Shown: positions 38,123 through 46,071 of the stretch, piece after piece
How positions within the stretch are numbered: position 1 is the first letter of the stretch
Layout of the letters: each line of letters starts with the position of its first letter
Assembly (NCBI RefSeq): GCF_001653515.1
Contig: NZ_LYOY01000001.1
Location: forward strand, 558,001 to 622,000
Direction: 5' to 3'
DNA length: 64,000 nucleotides
Origin: Streptomyces sp. ERV7
Lineage (GTDB): Bacteria; Actinomycetota; Actinomycetes; Streptomycetales; Streptomycetaceae
Position numbers and translations under genes: made by a program
Notes under the pieces: generated by a model
The model's database searches: none
What the model was told of the DNA's origin: nothing
Seen by the model: the letters and a program-made list of their open reading frames with translations, nothing else

Positions 38123-38668
38123 TCAGGGGTGGGCGCGTTCGCCCTCGGGCAGCCAGGCGCGCGGGCCGCCGAACCGGAGGCGCAGCAGCAGCGAGAGGCT
38201 TCCGCCCAGGCCGGTGGCGTACTCGGCGAGCACCGTCTTGCGGTTCTCGTCGGGCACCAGCAGCCGGCCGTCGTACAGGACCGCCTGCGCGGCCAGGTGC
38301 TCGACCAGCAGCTCCGCTCCGGCGCGGTACTGTGCCTCGCCCGTCAACTCGGCCGCGTCGAGCAGGAATTCGGCGTTGCCCGCGAGCCCGTGGCAGGTGG
38401 AGGTCGAGTCGGTCACCCGGCCCGCCCGTACGGCGAGGGCCGCGCCCTCCACCAGCTCGCGCACGGCGTCGTCGCGGGCGCCGGTGGCCGACCGGAGCCG
38501 GACCAGGAAGGTGCCCACTCCGGACGAGCCGCTGCACCAGTGCCGGGCGAGCTCCGGGGAGTCGGAGAGATGGCGGGCGCGGTCGACCGGCCAGAGGGCA
38601 CCGGCGGGGCCCGACCGGGCGGCGGCGCCGTATTCCCGTGGAGCCATCGGTTTTCCCATGGCTGCCAT
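38123..38668 (-). pseudogene. C-terminal LanC cyclase fragment of a class III/IV lanthipeptide synthetase
   Basis: About 181 residues that match only the last part of a LanC-type cyclase. WCSGSSGVGTFLVRL carries the first zinc Cys (residue 45), and STCHGLAGNAEFLLD carries the Cys92-His93 pair; the end, with LRFGGPRAWLP, is typical of LanL/LanKC proteins. The kinase and lyase domains and the first half of the cyclase (about 700 residues) are missing: sequence upstream of 38680 belongs to the divergent gene. A GGAG sits 6 bp before the ATG at 38668, so it may still be translated, but it cannot be a whole cyclase. Confidence 0.75.
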
Positions 38669-38817
38669 GCGGTTCTCCATTGGCCGCCCAACGAAGACGG
38701 GTCTACGTTCGAGGACATCGGCGCGACGGCCCCTGTGGGGCGGGACGCCGGAGCCCGCACCTTCCCCGGGCCGACCCGGCTCCCGGGCCCGGCCCGACTC
38801 CCCCGGAGACATCTGAC

Positions 38818-39513
38818 ATGGCAAAGATCCTTTTCGTGATGACCGGCGCCGACCAGTGGACGCTCGCCGACGGCACCAAGCACCCGACCGGCTTCTGGGC
38901 GGAGGAGGCCGTGGCGCCGTACGAGGCGTTCACCGGCGCGGGCCACGAGATCGTGGTCGCCACGCCCGGCGGGGTCGTCCCGCCCGTCGACAAGGGCAGC
39001 CTCGCCGCCGAGGTCAACGGCGGCCAGGAGAACGCCGACCGGGTCGCCGAGGCGCTGGCCTCGATGGACGAGCTCAAGCGCCCGGTGAAGCTGGCGGAGG
39101 TCGACCTCGGCGCCTACGACGCGGTGTTCTACCCCGGCGGCCACGGCCCGATGGAGGACCTGGCCGTGAACGCCGACTCCGGCAGGCTGCTGACCGACGC
39201 GCTCGCCTCGGGCAAGCCGCTCGGCGTGGTGTGCCACGCCCCGGCCGCGCTGCTCGCCGCGACCGGCCAGGACGGCTCCCCGTTCGCGGGCTACCGGCTG
39301 ACCGGCTTCACCAACGCCGAGGAGACCCAGGCGGGCCTCGCGGACAAGGCGAAGTGGCTGCTCCAGGACCGACTGGTGGAGCTGGGCGCCGACTTCCAGG
39401 AGGGCGAGCCGTGGGCCCCGCACGTGGTCGTCGACCGCAATCTGGTGACCGGCCAGAACCCGTCCTCCTCCGGTCCGCTGGCCGCCGAGCTCCTGAAGAA
39501 GCTGGGCGCGTGA
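38818..39513 (+). CDS. DJ-1/PfpI-family protein (Hsp31-like class I glutamine amidotransferase fold)
   Basis: A 231-residue DJ-1/PfpI superfamily protein. The nucleophile elbow GVVCHAPAALL places Cys139 after a strand, and FYPGGHGPMEDLA supplies the conserved oxyanion/acid region. The N-terminal MTGADQWTLADGTKHPTGFW is typical of the Hsp31-like subgroup, which includes glyoxalase III and chaperone members. ATG at 38818 with CCGGAGA upstream. Divergent from the LanC fragment. Confidence 0.9.
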   Translation: MAKILFVMTGADQWTLADGTKHPTGFWAEEAVAPYEAFTGAGHEIVVATPGGVVPPVDKGSLAAEVNGGQENADRVAEALASMDELKRPVKLAEVDLGAYDAVFYPGGHGPMEDLAVNADSGRLLTDALASGKPLGVVCHAPAALLAATGQDGSPFAGYRLTGFTNAEETQAGLADKAKWLLQDRLVELGADFQEGEPWAPHVVVDRNLVTGQNPSSSGPLAAELLKKLGA

Positions 39514-39660
39514 AGAAGCCGGCCGCCTGAGGCCGTCGGCCCCTCGCCCTCCAGCCTTCCGGCCCCCGAGTTGCGTACCGCCCGGGAGCCGGAAGGCTTG
39601 AGGGCGACGCCCGTCCCGAATCGGAGCACGGCCATCCGGCTCAGCAAGGGGGACAGACCC

Positions 39661-39984
39661 ATGCAGGACCTCGCAGCACTCGCCGAGGAGCACCTGACCA
39701 AGGCACGCCTCGCCTCGCACGGCCGCAGCGCCCATCTGATCGTGCACGACGGCGCGCTGCGGCAGAGCGTGATCGCGCTGACCTCGGGCTCCGAGCTCGA
39801 CGAGCACAACGCGCCGCTCTCGGCCACCCTCCAGGTGCTGCGCGGCCATGTCCGGCTGACGTCGAACAGCGGCAACAAGGAGCTCCGCGCGGGCGATCTC
39901 TGCGAGATCCCCAAGGAGCGCCACGGGCTGCTCGCCCTGGAGGACTCGGCGGTGCTCCTCACCGCCGTCACCGCGGTGGAATAG
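39661..39984 (+). CDS. Small cupin-domain protein
   Basis: A 107-residue single-domain cupin. The pattern LDEHNAPLSATLQVLRGHVRL matches cupin motif 1 (with Glu-His), and CEIPKERHGLLALEDSAVLL matches motif 2 (with His), enough to hold one metal ion. Function unknown; relatives may be quercetinase- or detoxification-like. ATG with AAGGGGGA upstream. The last codons (LTAVTAVE) are the first of three degenerate tandem copies running past the stop. Confidence 0.85.
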   Translation: MQDLAALAEEHLTKARLASHGRSAHLIVHDGALRQSVIALTSGSELDEHNAPLSATLQVLRGHVRLTSNSGNKELRAGDLCEIPKERHGLLALEDSAVLLTAVTAVE

Positions 39985-40115
39985 GCCCCGCCCGACCGCC
40001 GCCCCGCTCCTCACGGCCGTCACCGTGGTGGAACAAGCCCCAGCCGATCGCCGCCGCCTCCCCCTGACCGCCGTCACCGCGGCGGAGTGGGCCCCGGGCC
40101 GATCACCTCGCCCCC
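39961..40115 (+). repeat. Three degenerate tandem copies of the cupin gene's 3' end
   Basis: Copies begin at 39961, 40013 and 40067 (periods 52 and 54). Each starts with a version of ACCGCCGTCACCGCGGTGGA and the first contains the cupin stop codon. The third copy supplies the last codons of the convergent transporter gene. Confidence 0.75.
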
Positions 40116-41147
40116 GGCGGCCGTCCCTCCGCGCCGCCCCGCTCCCCCGCTCGTCCGGGTCACCACCAAGCCGGCCAGTGTCAGGAGCCAGGCCGCCACC
40201 GCGACCCACAACAGCACCTCGCCCAGGGTGTGCAGCCCCCTGACGTGCGCGGCGGCGCCGGTGGACAGCGTGGCCACGGCCGCCATCCCCAGGGGGAAGA
40301 CCGTCGACCAGCGCCGTACGTCGTAGTGCGGGCGCGGCCGGACCACCTCCGCCGTCAGCAGGATGGCGTACCAGGCGAGGTCGAGGCCGAGCAGGACCAG
40401 GGTGGCGGTGCGCAGCGCCTGGTGGGCGCCCCCCGTCCACAGCGGGGACGCGGTGAGCTTCGAGCCGGCGAGCGCCGAGATGGCCAGCGCGCCGCCCGCG
40501 ATCCACTGGTCGCCCGCTCCGGTCCACACCTGGCGGAAGTCGAAGCGAACGAGCGCTTCCCCGTAGAGCAGCACCCCGAGGCAGAAGAGGACGAGGGCCG
40601 CCCGGGCCAGCCAGTCGCCCTCGCCCGCGGCCGCGAGCGTGGCCGCGAGGACCGCGAGTCCCTGGGTCGCGACACACACCAGGAACGCCCCGCCGGGCAT
40701 CCGCCGCTTCCAGTGGCGTACGACCGAGTACAGCAGCCCGGGCCAGAGCACGGCGGCCAGGGCGAGCAGGGCGGCGGCGGCCGTCTGCCAGCCGAGCGCC
40801 GAGAGCCGGGTGCCGAGCACCGCCGTGGCGGCGACGGCCGTCAGCGCGGGCGGGGTGTCGGCCTCGGCGTGCCAGCGCGGGCGGTCGCGCAGGAACCGGG
40901 CCGTGAAGTCGGCGGCGAGCACCAGCCACACCACGCCGGCCAGCGCCAGCGCGGCGCGCGAGAAGGTCTCGTGGCCGACGAGGTGCAGACCGACGGAGAC
41001 GATGCCGGTGGCCATGACGGCGGCGCCGGCCGCCGGGGGCAGTTCGGCCCACCAGGGGCCGGGAGGACGGGTCACCGTGCCATCGGTACGCGGCGGGCAC
41101 CGGGAGCGCCACTCGGATGCGCCAAGGGGAGTAGGGGGAACACCCAC
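40074..41147 (-). CDS. TDT/SLAC1-type transporter (TehA-like)
   Basis: A 357-residue membrane protein with about ten hydrophobic helices starting at AGAAVMATGIVSVGLHLVG, the pattern of the tellurite-resistance/dicarboxylate transporter (TDT) family, which includes TehA and SLAC1 anion channels. Substrate unknown. The ATG at 41147 would leave very little leader beside the operators at 41155-41187; GTG at 41075 is an in-frame alternative nearer the first membrane segment. Divergent from the chitinase, so it may share its control region. Confidence 0.83.
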   Translation of the reverse strand: MGVPPTPLGASEWRSRCPPRTDGTVTRPPGPWWAELPPAAGAAVMATGIVSVGLHLVGHETFSRAALALAGVVWLVLAADFTARFLRDRPRWHAEADTPPALTAVAATAVLGTRLSALGWQTAAAALLALAAVLWPGLLYSVVRHWKRRMPGGAFLVCVATQGLAVLAATLAAAGEGDWLARAALVLFCLGVLLYGEALVRFDFRQVWTGAGDQWIAGGALAISALAGSKLTASPLWTGGAHQALRTATLVLLGLDLAWYAILLTAEVVRPRPHYDVRRWSTVFPLGMAAVATLSTGAAAHVRGLHTLGEVLLWVAVAAWLLTLAGLVVTRTSGGAGRRGGTAAGGEVIGPGPTPPR

Positions 41148-41154
41148 CCCAGTT

Positions 41155-41196
41155 TGGTCCAGACCTATTGACGGAAGGTCTGGACCATTTTACGGT
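41155..41196 (+). promoter_or_regulatory. Chitinase promoter with inverted pair of TGGTCCAGACCT operators
   Basis: TGGTCCAGACCT (41155-41166) and its exact reverse complement AGGTCTGGACCA (41176-41187) flank a -35-like TTGACG (41168-41173); a weak -10, TACGGT (41191-41196), follows at 17 bp. The 12-mer is the element known from Streptomyces chitinase promoters and resembles DasR sites. In chitinase genes it is usually a direct repeat; here it is inverted and could also serve the divergent transporter. Confidence 0.8.
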
Positions 41197-41270
41197 GTGG
41201 CGCAGCCGGACCCCGTACCGCAACCGGACCCGTACGTCTCCAGGTTCCCCACAGCCCAGGAGGTACCCCC

Positions 41271-42323
41271 ATGCTCGGTCGGATGTTACGTCTCGCGGGA
41301 GCCGGCCTCACGCTGGCGCTCGCCGCCCAGTTGCCCGCCGCGGCCTCACCCGCGGCGCCGCAGGGCGACACCTGCGCGGTCAAGTCGAAGCCCGCGGGCA
41401 AGGTGCTCCAGGGCTACTGGGAGAACTGGGACGGCTCCTCCAACGGCGTCCATCCGCCGTTCGGCTGGACCCCGATCACCGACTCCCGTATCGCCGCGCA
41501 CGGTTACAACGTCGTCAACGCGGCCTTCCCCGTCATCCGCTCCGACGGCACCGCGCTGTGGGAGGACGGGATGGACGCGACCGTGAAGGTCGCGACCCCC
41601 GCGGAGATGTGCGCGGCCAAGGAGTCCGGGCAGACCCTCCTGCTGTCCATCGGCGGGGCGGCGGCCGGGATCGACCTCAACTCCAGTGCGGTCGCGGACA
41701 GATTCGTCGCGACGATCGTGCCCATCCTCAAGAAGTACAACTTCGACGGAATCGACATCGACATCGAAACCGGTCTGGTGGGCAGCGGAAATATCGGCCG
41801 ACTCTCCACTTCCCAGGCGAATCTGGTCCGCATCATCGACGGCGTGCTCGCCCAAATGCCCTCGAACTTCGGACTCACGATGGCGCCGGAGACGGCCTAT
41901 GTCACGGGCGGCAGTGTCACGTACGGGTCGATCTGGGGCGCATATCTGCCCATCGTGAAGAAATACGCCGACAACGGCCGACTGTGGTGGCTGAACATGC
42001 AGTACTACAACGGCAACATGTACGGCTGCTCCGGCGACTCGTACTCGGCGGGCACCGTCCAGGGCTTCACCGCCCAGACCGACTGCCTCAACAAGGGGCT
42101 GGTCGTCCAGGGCACCACCGTCAGGGTCCCCTACGACAAGCAGGTCCCGGGGCTGCCCGCGCAGCCGGGCGCCGGGGGCGGCTACATGTCACCAGGTCTG
42201 GTGTCGCAGGCGTGGAACCACTACGGCGGCGCCCTGAAGGGCCTGATGACCTGGTCGATCAACTGGGACGGCGCCAAGGGCTGGAGCTTCGGCAACAACG
42301 CGAAGGCGCTGCAAGGGCGTTGA
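41271..42323 (+). CDS. Secreted GH18 chitinase
   Basis: A 350-residue exported chitinase. A signal peptide (MLGRMLRLAGAGLTLALAAQLPAAAS) is followed directly by a GH18 barrel with no chitin-binding or fibronectin domain. The catalytic signature DGIDIDIE places Asp159, Asp162, Asp164 and the acid Glu166; SIGG and the C-terminal MTWSINWD are also typical. It would cleave chitin by a retaining, substrate-assisted mechanism outside the cell. The operator pair upstream suggests induction by chito-oligosaccharides or GlcNAc. Confidence 0.95.
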   Translation: MLGRMLRLAGAGLTLALAAQLPAAASPAAPQGDTCAVKSKPAGKVLQGYWENWDGSSNGVHPPFGWTPITDSRIAAHGYNVVNAAFPVIRSDGTALWEDGMDATVKVATPAEMCAAKESGQTLLLSIGGAAAGIDLNSSAVADRFVATIVPILKKYNFDGIDIDIETGLVGSGNIGRLSTSQANLVRIIDGVLAQMPSNFGLTMAPETAYVTGGSVTYGSIWGAYLPIVKKYADNGRLWWLNMQYYNGNMYGCSGDSYSAGTVQGFTAQTDCLNKGLVVQGTTVRVPYDKQVPGLPAQPGAGGGYMSPGLVSQAWNHYGGALKGLMTWSINWDGAKGWSFGNNAKALQGR

Positions 42324-42374
42324 GAGCCCGGCGCGGCGCACCGGAATCCCACCTTCCGAAAACCTGCACACCGC

Positions 42375-42406
42375 GTGCGCAGACCGGTCACCGCGCCCCT
42401 GCGCAC
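42375..42406 (+). terminator. Weak hairpin after the chitinase gene
   Basis: GTGCGCAG (42375-42382) pairs perfectly with CTGCGCAC (42399-42406) around a 16-nt loop, about 50 bp past the chitinase stop. No T-run. The remaining 368-bp gap to the next gene (42324-42691) shows no other gene I can support. Confidence 0.4.
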
Positions 42407-42630
42407 AGCGGTGCCGACGTCGGCGGAGGGTGCCTTAACAGCCGGAGTGTCCCAGTTGGGCAAATGGACTTCCGGGGGCGAGGAATTCATGAAGTGAAGC
42501 TCGTGAAGAAGCTGCTCCCAAACCATGGACGCCTCTGCACGCAGCGGTAATAACCACCCCGAGGAATGCCTGATCAGGGCGTTCGGGATTGGCTGTGCAC
42601 GGCGTCGGCGTGCTTTGATCCTGCCCCATA

Positions 42631-42658
42631 CGGGAGCCCCGCCAACGGGCTCTCCGTA
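42631..42658 (+). promoter_or_regulatory. Leader hairpin ahead of the exported peptide gene
   Basis: ACGGGAGCCC pairs with GGGCTCTCCGT (one bulged T) around a 7-nt loop, ending 33 bp before the peptide ATG. It would lie in the mRNA leader and could affect stability or translation. No clear promoter is visible just upstream. Confidence 0.45.
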
Positions 42659-42691
42659 GTGAATTCCCCCCGAATGAAGGGCAGTTTCCCC

Positions 42692-42919
42692 ATGAACATC
42701 ACCCCCCAGGTCGAGACCCGCGAGATCTCCGACGCCGACCTCGACAACGTGTCCGGCGGCCTCGTCGGCACCGCGCTCGGCAACGTGACCGGCACCGCCG
42801 ACTCGCTCCTCCCGGTCTCGGGCCTCGTGGGCTCGGTCACGGGTCTGGTCGAGTCGACCACCGGTGTGAACACCGGCGCGGTCACCGGCCTGGCCTCCGG
42901 CCTCGTCGCCGGTCTCTGA
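42692..42919 (+). CDS. Double-glycine leader peptide with glycine-zipper core (putative bacteriocin/exported peptide)
   Basis: A 75-residue precursor. The leader (residues 1-23) ends with ISDADLDNVSGG, a classic double-glycine processing site for C39 peptidases, with the LxxLxxVxGG-like spacing. The predicted 52-residue product has no Cys, aromatic residue, Lys, Arg or His; it has one Asp and one Glu and is made mostly of Gly, Val, Leu, Thr, Ser and Ala. Gly falls every four residues at 22/26/30/34 and 58/62/66/70/74, a glycine zipper. GAAGGGCAG precedes the ATG. Three NHLM-type export genes follow on the same strand. Confidence 0.85.
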   Translation: MNITPQVETREISDADLDNVSGGLVGTALGNVTGTADSLLPVSGLVGSVTGLVESTTGVNTGAVTGLASGLVAGL

Positions 42920-42930
42920 GACGGCGCGTG

Positions 42931-42959
42931 AGCCCCGGAACCCGCTCGGTTCCGGGGCT
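42931..42959 (+). terminator. Strong hairpin between peptide gene and exporter genes
   Basis: AGCCCCGGAACC (42931-42942) pairs perfectly with GGTTCCGGGGCT (42948-42959) around a 5-nt loop, 11 bp past the peptide stop. With no T-run it may act as a partial terminator or mRNA end-stabiliser, letting the peptide be made in excess over its exporter. Confidence 0.75.
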
Positions 42960-42993
42960 CCCCGCATCCGTCCCCAGGTAGGGGCAGCGTTCC

Positions 42994-43800
42994 GTGCAAT
43001 TTCGTCAACAGGCCCTTTCCAAGCTCCAGTCACCGGAGGAACTCGACCTGCCGGTGCGTTTCGCGCGCCCGCAGGGGCGGCTCGTCCTCGCCGTCACCGT
43101 GGCCGTCATGGCCGCCGCCTGCTTCTGGGCGGTGACCGGATCCGTCTCCTCCACCCTGAGCGCGCCCGGCATCCTCACCCACGCGCAGGGCAGTTACGTC
43201 CTGCAGAGCCCCGTGGCCGGACAGGTCACCGGTGTGCTCGCCAAGGAGGGTGACGCCCTCATCGCCGGAGCGCCGCTGCTCAAGGTCCGCACCGAGCGCG
43301 GCGACCGGGTCGTGCGCGCCATCGCGGCGGGCCGGCTGACCGCGCTCAGGGCCGCCATCGGCGCCGTGGTCACCACCGGGGCCGATGTGGCGAGCGTCGA
43401 GCGGACCGGCGGCGCCGAGGATCCGCTGATGGCGATGCTGTACGTACCCGAGGGCGGCGCCGCCTCCGTCCGGCCGGGCGCCCCCGTGGACCTCGCCGTC
43501 CAGTCCGTGCCCAGCCGGCAGTACGGGGTGCTGCGCGGCAGGGTGGCGGCCGTCGGCCGCACCGCCCAGACGCGCGAGCGGATCGCCGCCTTCCTCGGCG
43601 ACGCCCAGCTCGGCGAGCAGTTCTCGCGGCACGGCAGGCCCGTCGCGGTCCTGGTGCGGCTCGACCGCTCGGCCGCCACCGAGTCGGGCTACCGCTGGTC
43701 CTCGGCCCAGGGCCCGCCGTACGCGGTCGACTCCATGACCCAGGCCACCGGCTCCGTCCACCTGGCCGACCAGCGTCCCCTCGATTGGCTCCTCCCGTGA
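42994..43800 (+). CDS. NHLM-type secretion protein (HlyD-like membrane-fusion/adaptor)
   Basis: A 268-residue adaptor. One membrane helix (LVLAVTVAVMAAACFWAV, about residues 30-47) anchors an extracytoplasmic part with a lipoyl/barrel-sandwich hybrid (YVLQSPVAGQVTGVLAKEGDAL). This is the form of the NHLM bacteriocin-system secretion protein that partners two ABC proteins. GTG start with GGTAGGGG upstream. Its stop overlaps the next start. Confidence 0.88.
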   Translation: MQFRQQALSKLQSPEELDLPVRFARPQGRLVLAVTVAVMAAACFWAVTGSVSSTLSAPGILTHAQGSYVLQSPVAGQVTGVLAKEGDALIAGAPLLKVRTERGDRVVRAIAAGRLTALRAAIGAVVTTGADVASVERTGGAEDPLMAMLYVPEGGAASVRPGAPVDLAVQSVPSRQYGVLRGRVAAVGRTAQTRERIAAFLGDAQLGEQFSRHGRPVAVLVRLDRSAATESGYRWSSAQGPPYAVDSMTQATGSVHLADQRPLDWLLP

Positions 43801-46070
43801 CCGCACCGCCCGCCTCCGCCGCGCCCCCGCAGCTGCCGCCGCCCGGCCGCGGCCGCCACCGTCCCGAGAGCGCCCCGGCGGGCCGGCGCCGCGCCCGGCC
43901 GGCGCCGAAGGCGAAGCGGGCCAGGACCGTGCGCAGCCCCACCGTCCTCCAGATGGAGGCCCTGGAGTGCGGCGCCGCCTCGCTGGCGATGGTGCTCGCC
44001 CACCACGGCCGCCATGTGCCGCTGGAGGAGCTGCGCATCGCGTGCGGCGTCTCCCGCGACGGCTCGCGGGCCAGCAACGTGCTGAAGGCCGCCCGCGGTT
44101 ACGGGCTCACGGCCAAGGGCATGCAGATGGAGCCCGCCGCGCTCGCGGAGGTGCGTGCGCCCGCCATCCTGTTCTGGGAGTTCAACCACTACGTCGTCTA
44201 CGACGGCATGGGCCGCCGCTTCGGCCGGCGGGGTGTGTACATCAACGACCCCGACAAGGGCCGCCGGTTCGTCCCCTCCGAGGACTTCGACACCAGTTTC
44301 ACCGGAGTCGTCCTGGTCCTCGAACCAGGTGACGGTTTCCGGCGCGGCGGCCGCAGGCCCGGGGTGCTCGGCGCGCTGCCCGCGCGGCTGCGCGGCACCA
44401 CCGGCACGATGCTGGTCGCGCTCCTCGCCAGCCTGCTGCTGGTGGCGGTCGGAGCGACGCTGCCCGCGCTGAGCCGCACCTACATCGACACGTTCCTGAT
44501 CGGCGAACAGACCTCGCTGCTCGGCACGCTCTTCGCCGCCATGGGCGCCGCGGTGGCGCTGACCGCCGCGCTGACCTGGCTCCAGCAGGCCAATCTGCTG
44601 CGCGGGCGGATGATCTCGTCCACGCTCGGCGGCGCCCGCTTCTTCCGGCATCTGCTGCGGCTGCCGGTCACCTTCTTCGCCCAGCGCAGCCCCGCCGACC
44701 TCGTCCAGCGCCTCCAGTCCAACGACGCGGTGGCCGAGACCCTGGCCCGCGACCTCACCGCGGCGGGCGTCGACGGCGTCGTGGTGCTGCTCTACGCCTT
44801 CCTGCTGTGGACCTACGATCCGCAGCTCACCGTCATCGGCGTGGGCATCGCGCTGCTCAACGTGGTCGCGATGCGCGTGGTGGTACGGCTGCGGGCCACC
44901 CGTACGCAGAAGCTGCGGGCCGACAGCGCCCGGCTGACCAACACCTCGTACACCGGGCTCCAGTTGATCGAGACGATGAAGGCGACCGGCGGTGAGGACG
45001 GCTACTTCCGCCGCTGGGCGGGGCAGCACGCGACCACTCTGGAGGAGCAGCAGCGCCTGGGGGTGCCGAGCGCGTGGCTGGGGATCGTCGCCCCGCTGCT
45101 CGCCACGCTCAACAGCGCGCTGATCCTGTGGATCGGCGGGCTGCGGGCGGTCGAGGGGCATCTCTCGATCGGGCTGCTCGTCGCGTTCCAGGCGCTGGTG
45201 ACCCGCTTCACCGCGCCGGTCACCCGGCTGAACTCGGTGGCGGGCCGGATCCAGGACTTCGCGGCCGACGTGGCCCGCCTCAAGGACGTGGAGAACTTCC
45301 CGGTGGACGCGCTGTACACGCGCGACGAGCCGGAGCACGGCACCCGCAGGCTCAAGGGCCATGTGACGCTCGACGACATCACCTTCGGCTACAGCCCGCT
45401 GGACGCGCCGCTGCTCACCGGCTTCTCCCTGTCCGTGGGACCCGGACAGCAGGTGGCGCTGGTCGGCGGCTCGGGCAGCGGCAAGTCGACGGTGTCCCGG
45501 CTCGTCTCGGGGCTCTACACCCCGTGGGAGGGTGCGATCCGCATCGACGGGCAGCGCCTGGAGGACATCCCCCGCAGCACGCTCGCCGCCTCGGTCTCCT
45601 TCGTCGACCAGGACGTCTTCCTCTTCGAGGGCACCGTGCGGGACAACGTGGCGCTGTGGGACCCGTCGATCCCGGACGACGCGGTCGTCGCCGCTCTTCG
45701 GGACGCGGCCCTCCACGACGTCGTCGCCCGCCGCCCGGGAGGCATCCACGGCCGCGTCGAACAGGACGGCCGCAACTTCTCCGGCGGGCAGCGCCAGCGC
45801 CTGGAGATCGCCCGCGCGCTGGTGCGCCGCCCCAGCGTGCTGGTGCTCGACGAGGTCACCAGCGCCCTGGACGCGGAGACCGAGCAGGTCATCATCGACA
45901 ACCTGCGCAGGCGCGGTTGCGCCTGCGTGGTGATCGCCCACCGGCTGAGCACGGTCCGCGACAGCGACGAGATCGTGGTCCTGGACCACGGCGCCGTCGT
46001 GGAGCGCGGACGCCACGAGGACCTCCTCGCGGCCGGCGGGCCGTACGCCGAGCTGGTCAAGGAGCACTGA
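43797..46070 (+). CDS. NHLM-type peptidase/ATP-binding ABC transporter (C39 family)
   Basis: A 757-residue protein with three parts. The N-terminal C39 peptidase has Cys58 (MEALECGAASLAMVLAHHG), His131 (FNHYVVYDG) and Asp151 (NDPDKG), all three catalytic residues. The membrane domain of about six helices follows. The ATPase has Walker A GGSGSGKST (Lys563), signature FSGGQRQR and Walker B VLVLDEVTSALD. It should cleave the leader after Gly23 of the peptide at 42692 and export the product. GTG at 43797 overlaps the previous stop; a TTG at 43785 is possible. The basic, Pro-rich first 45 residues are unusual. Confidence 0.93.
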   Translation: MTAPPASAAPPQLPPPGRGRHRPESAPAGRRRARPAPKAKRARTVRSPTVLQMEALECGAASLAMVLAHHGRHVPLEELRIACGVSRDGSRASNVLKAARGYGLTAKGMQMEPAALAEVRAPAILFWEFNHYVVYDGMGRRFGRRGVYINDPDKGRRFVPSEDFDTSFTGVVLVLEPGDGFRRGGRRPGVLGALPARLRGTTGTMLVALLASLLLVAVGATLPALSRTYIDTFLIGEQTSLLGTLFAAMGAAVALTAALTWLQQANLLRGRMISSTLGGARFFRHLLRLPVTFFAQRSPADLVQRLQSNDAVAETLARDLTAAGVDGVVVLLYAFLLWTYDPQLTVIGVGIALLNVVAMRVVVRLRATRTQKLRADSARLTNTSYTGLQLIETMKATGGEDGYFRRWAGQHATTLEEQQRLGVPSAWLGIVAPLLATLNSALILWIGGLRAVEGHLSIGLLVAFQALVTRFTAPVTRLNSVAGRIQDFAADVARLKDVENFPVDALYTRDEPEHGTRRLKGHVTLDDITFGYSPLDAPLLTGFSLSVGPGQQVALVGGSGSGKSTVSRLVSGLYTPWEGAIRIDGQRLEDIPRSTLAASVSFVDQDVFLFEGTVRDNVALWDPSIPDDAVVAALRDAALHDVVARRPGGIHGRVEQDGRNFSGGQRQRLEIARALVRRPSVLVLDEVTSALDAETEQVIIDNLRRRGCACVVIAHRLSTVRDSDEIVVLDHGAVVERGRHEDLLAAGGPYAELVKEH

Positions 46071-46071
46071 G

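Noticed and set aside
38123..38668. LanC fragment as a complete stand-alone cyclase
   Set aside because: LanC domains are about 400 residues; only the last ~180 are present.
42494..42550. 18-codon plus-strand frame ahead of the glycine-zipper gene
   Set aside because: No ribosome site and no similarity to peptide leaders; likely chance.
42692..42919. Reading the double-Gly peptide as a lanthipeptide
   Set aside because: The core has no Cys and no synthetase is nearby, so thioether rings cannot form.
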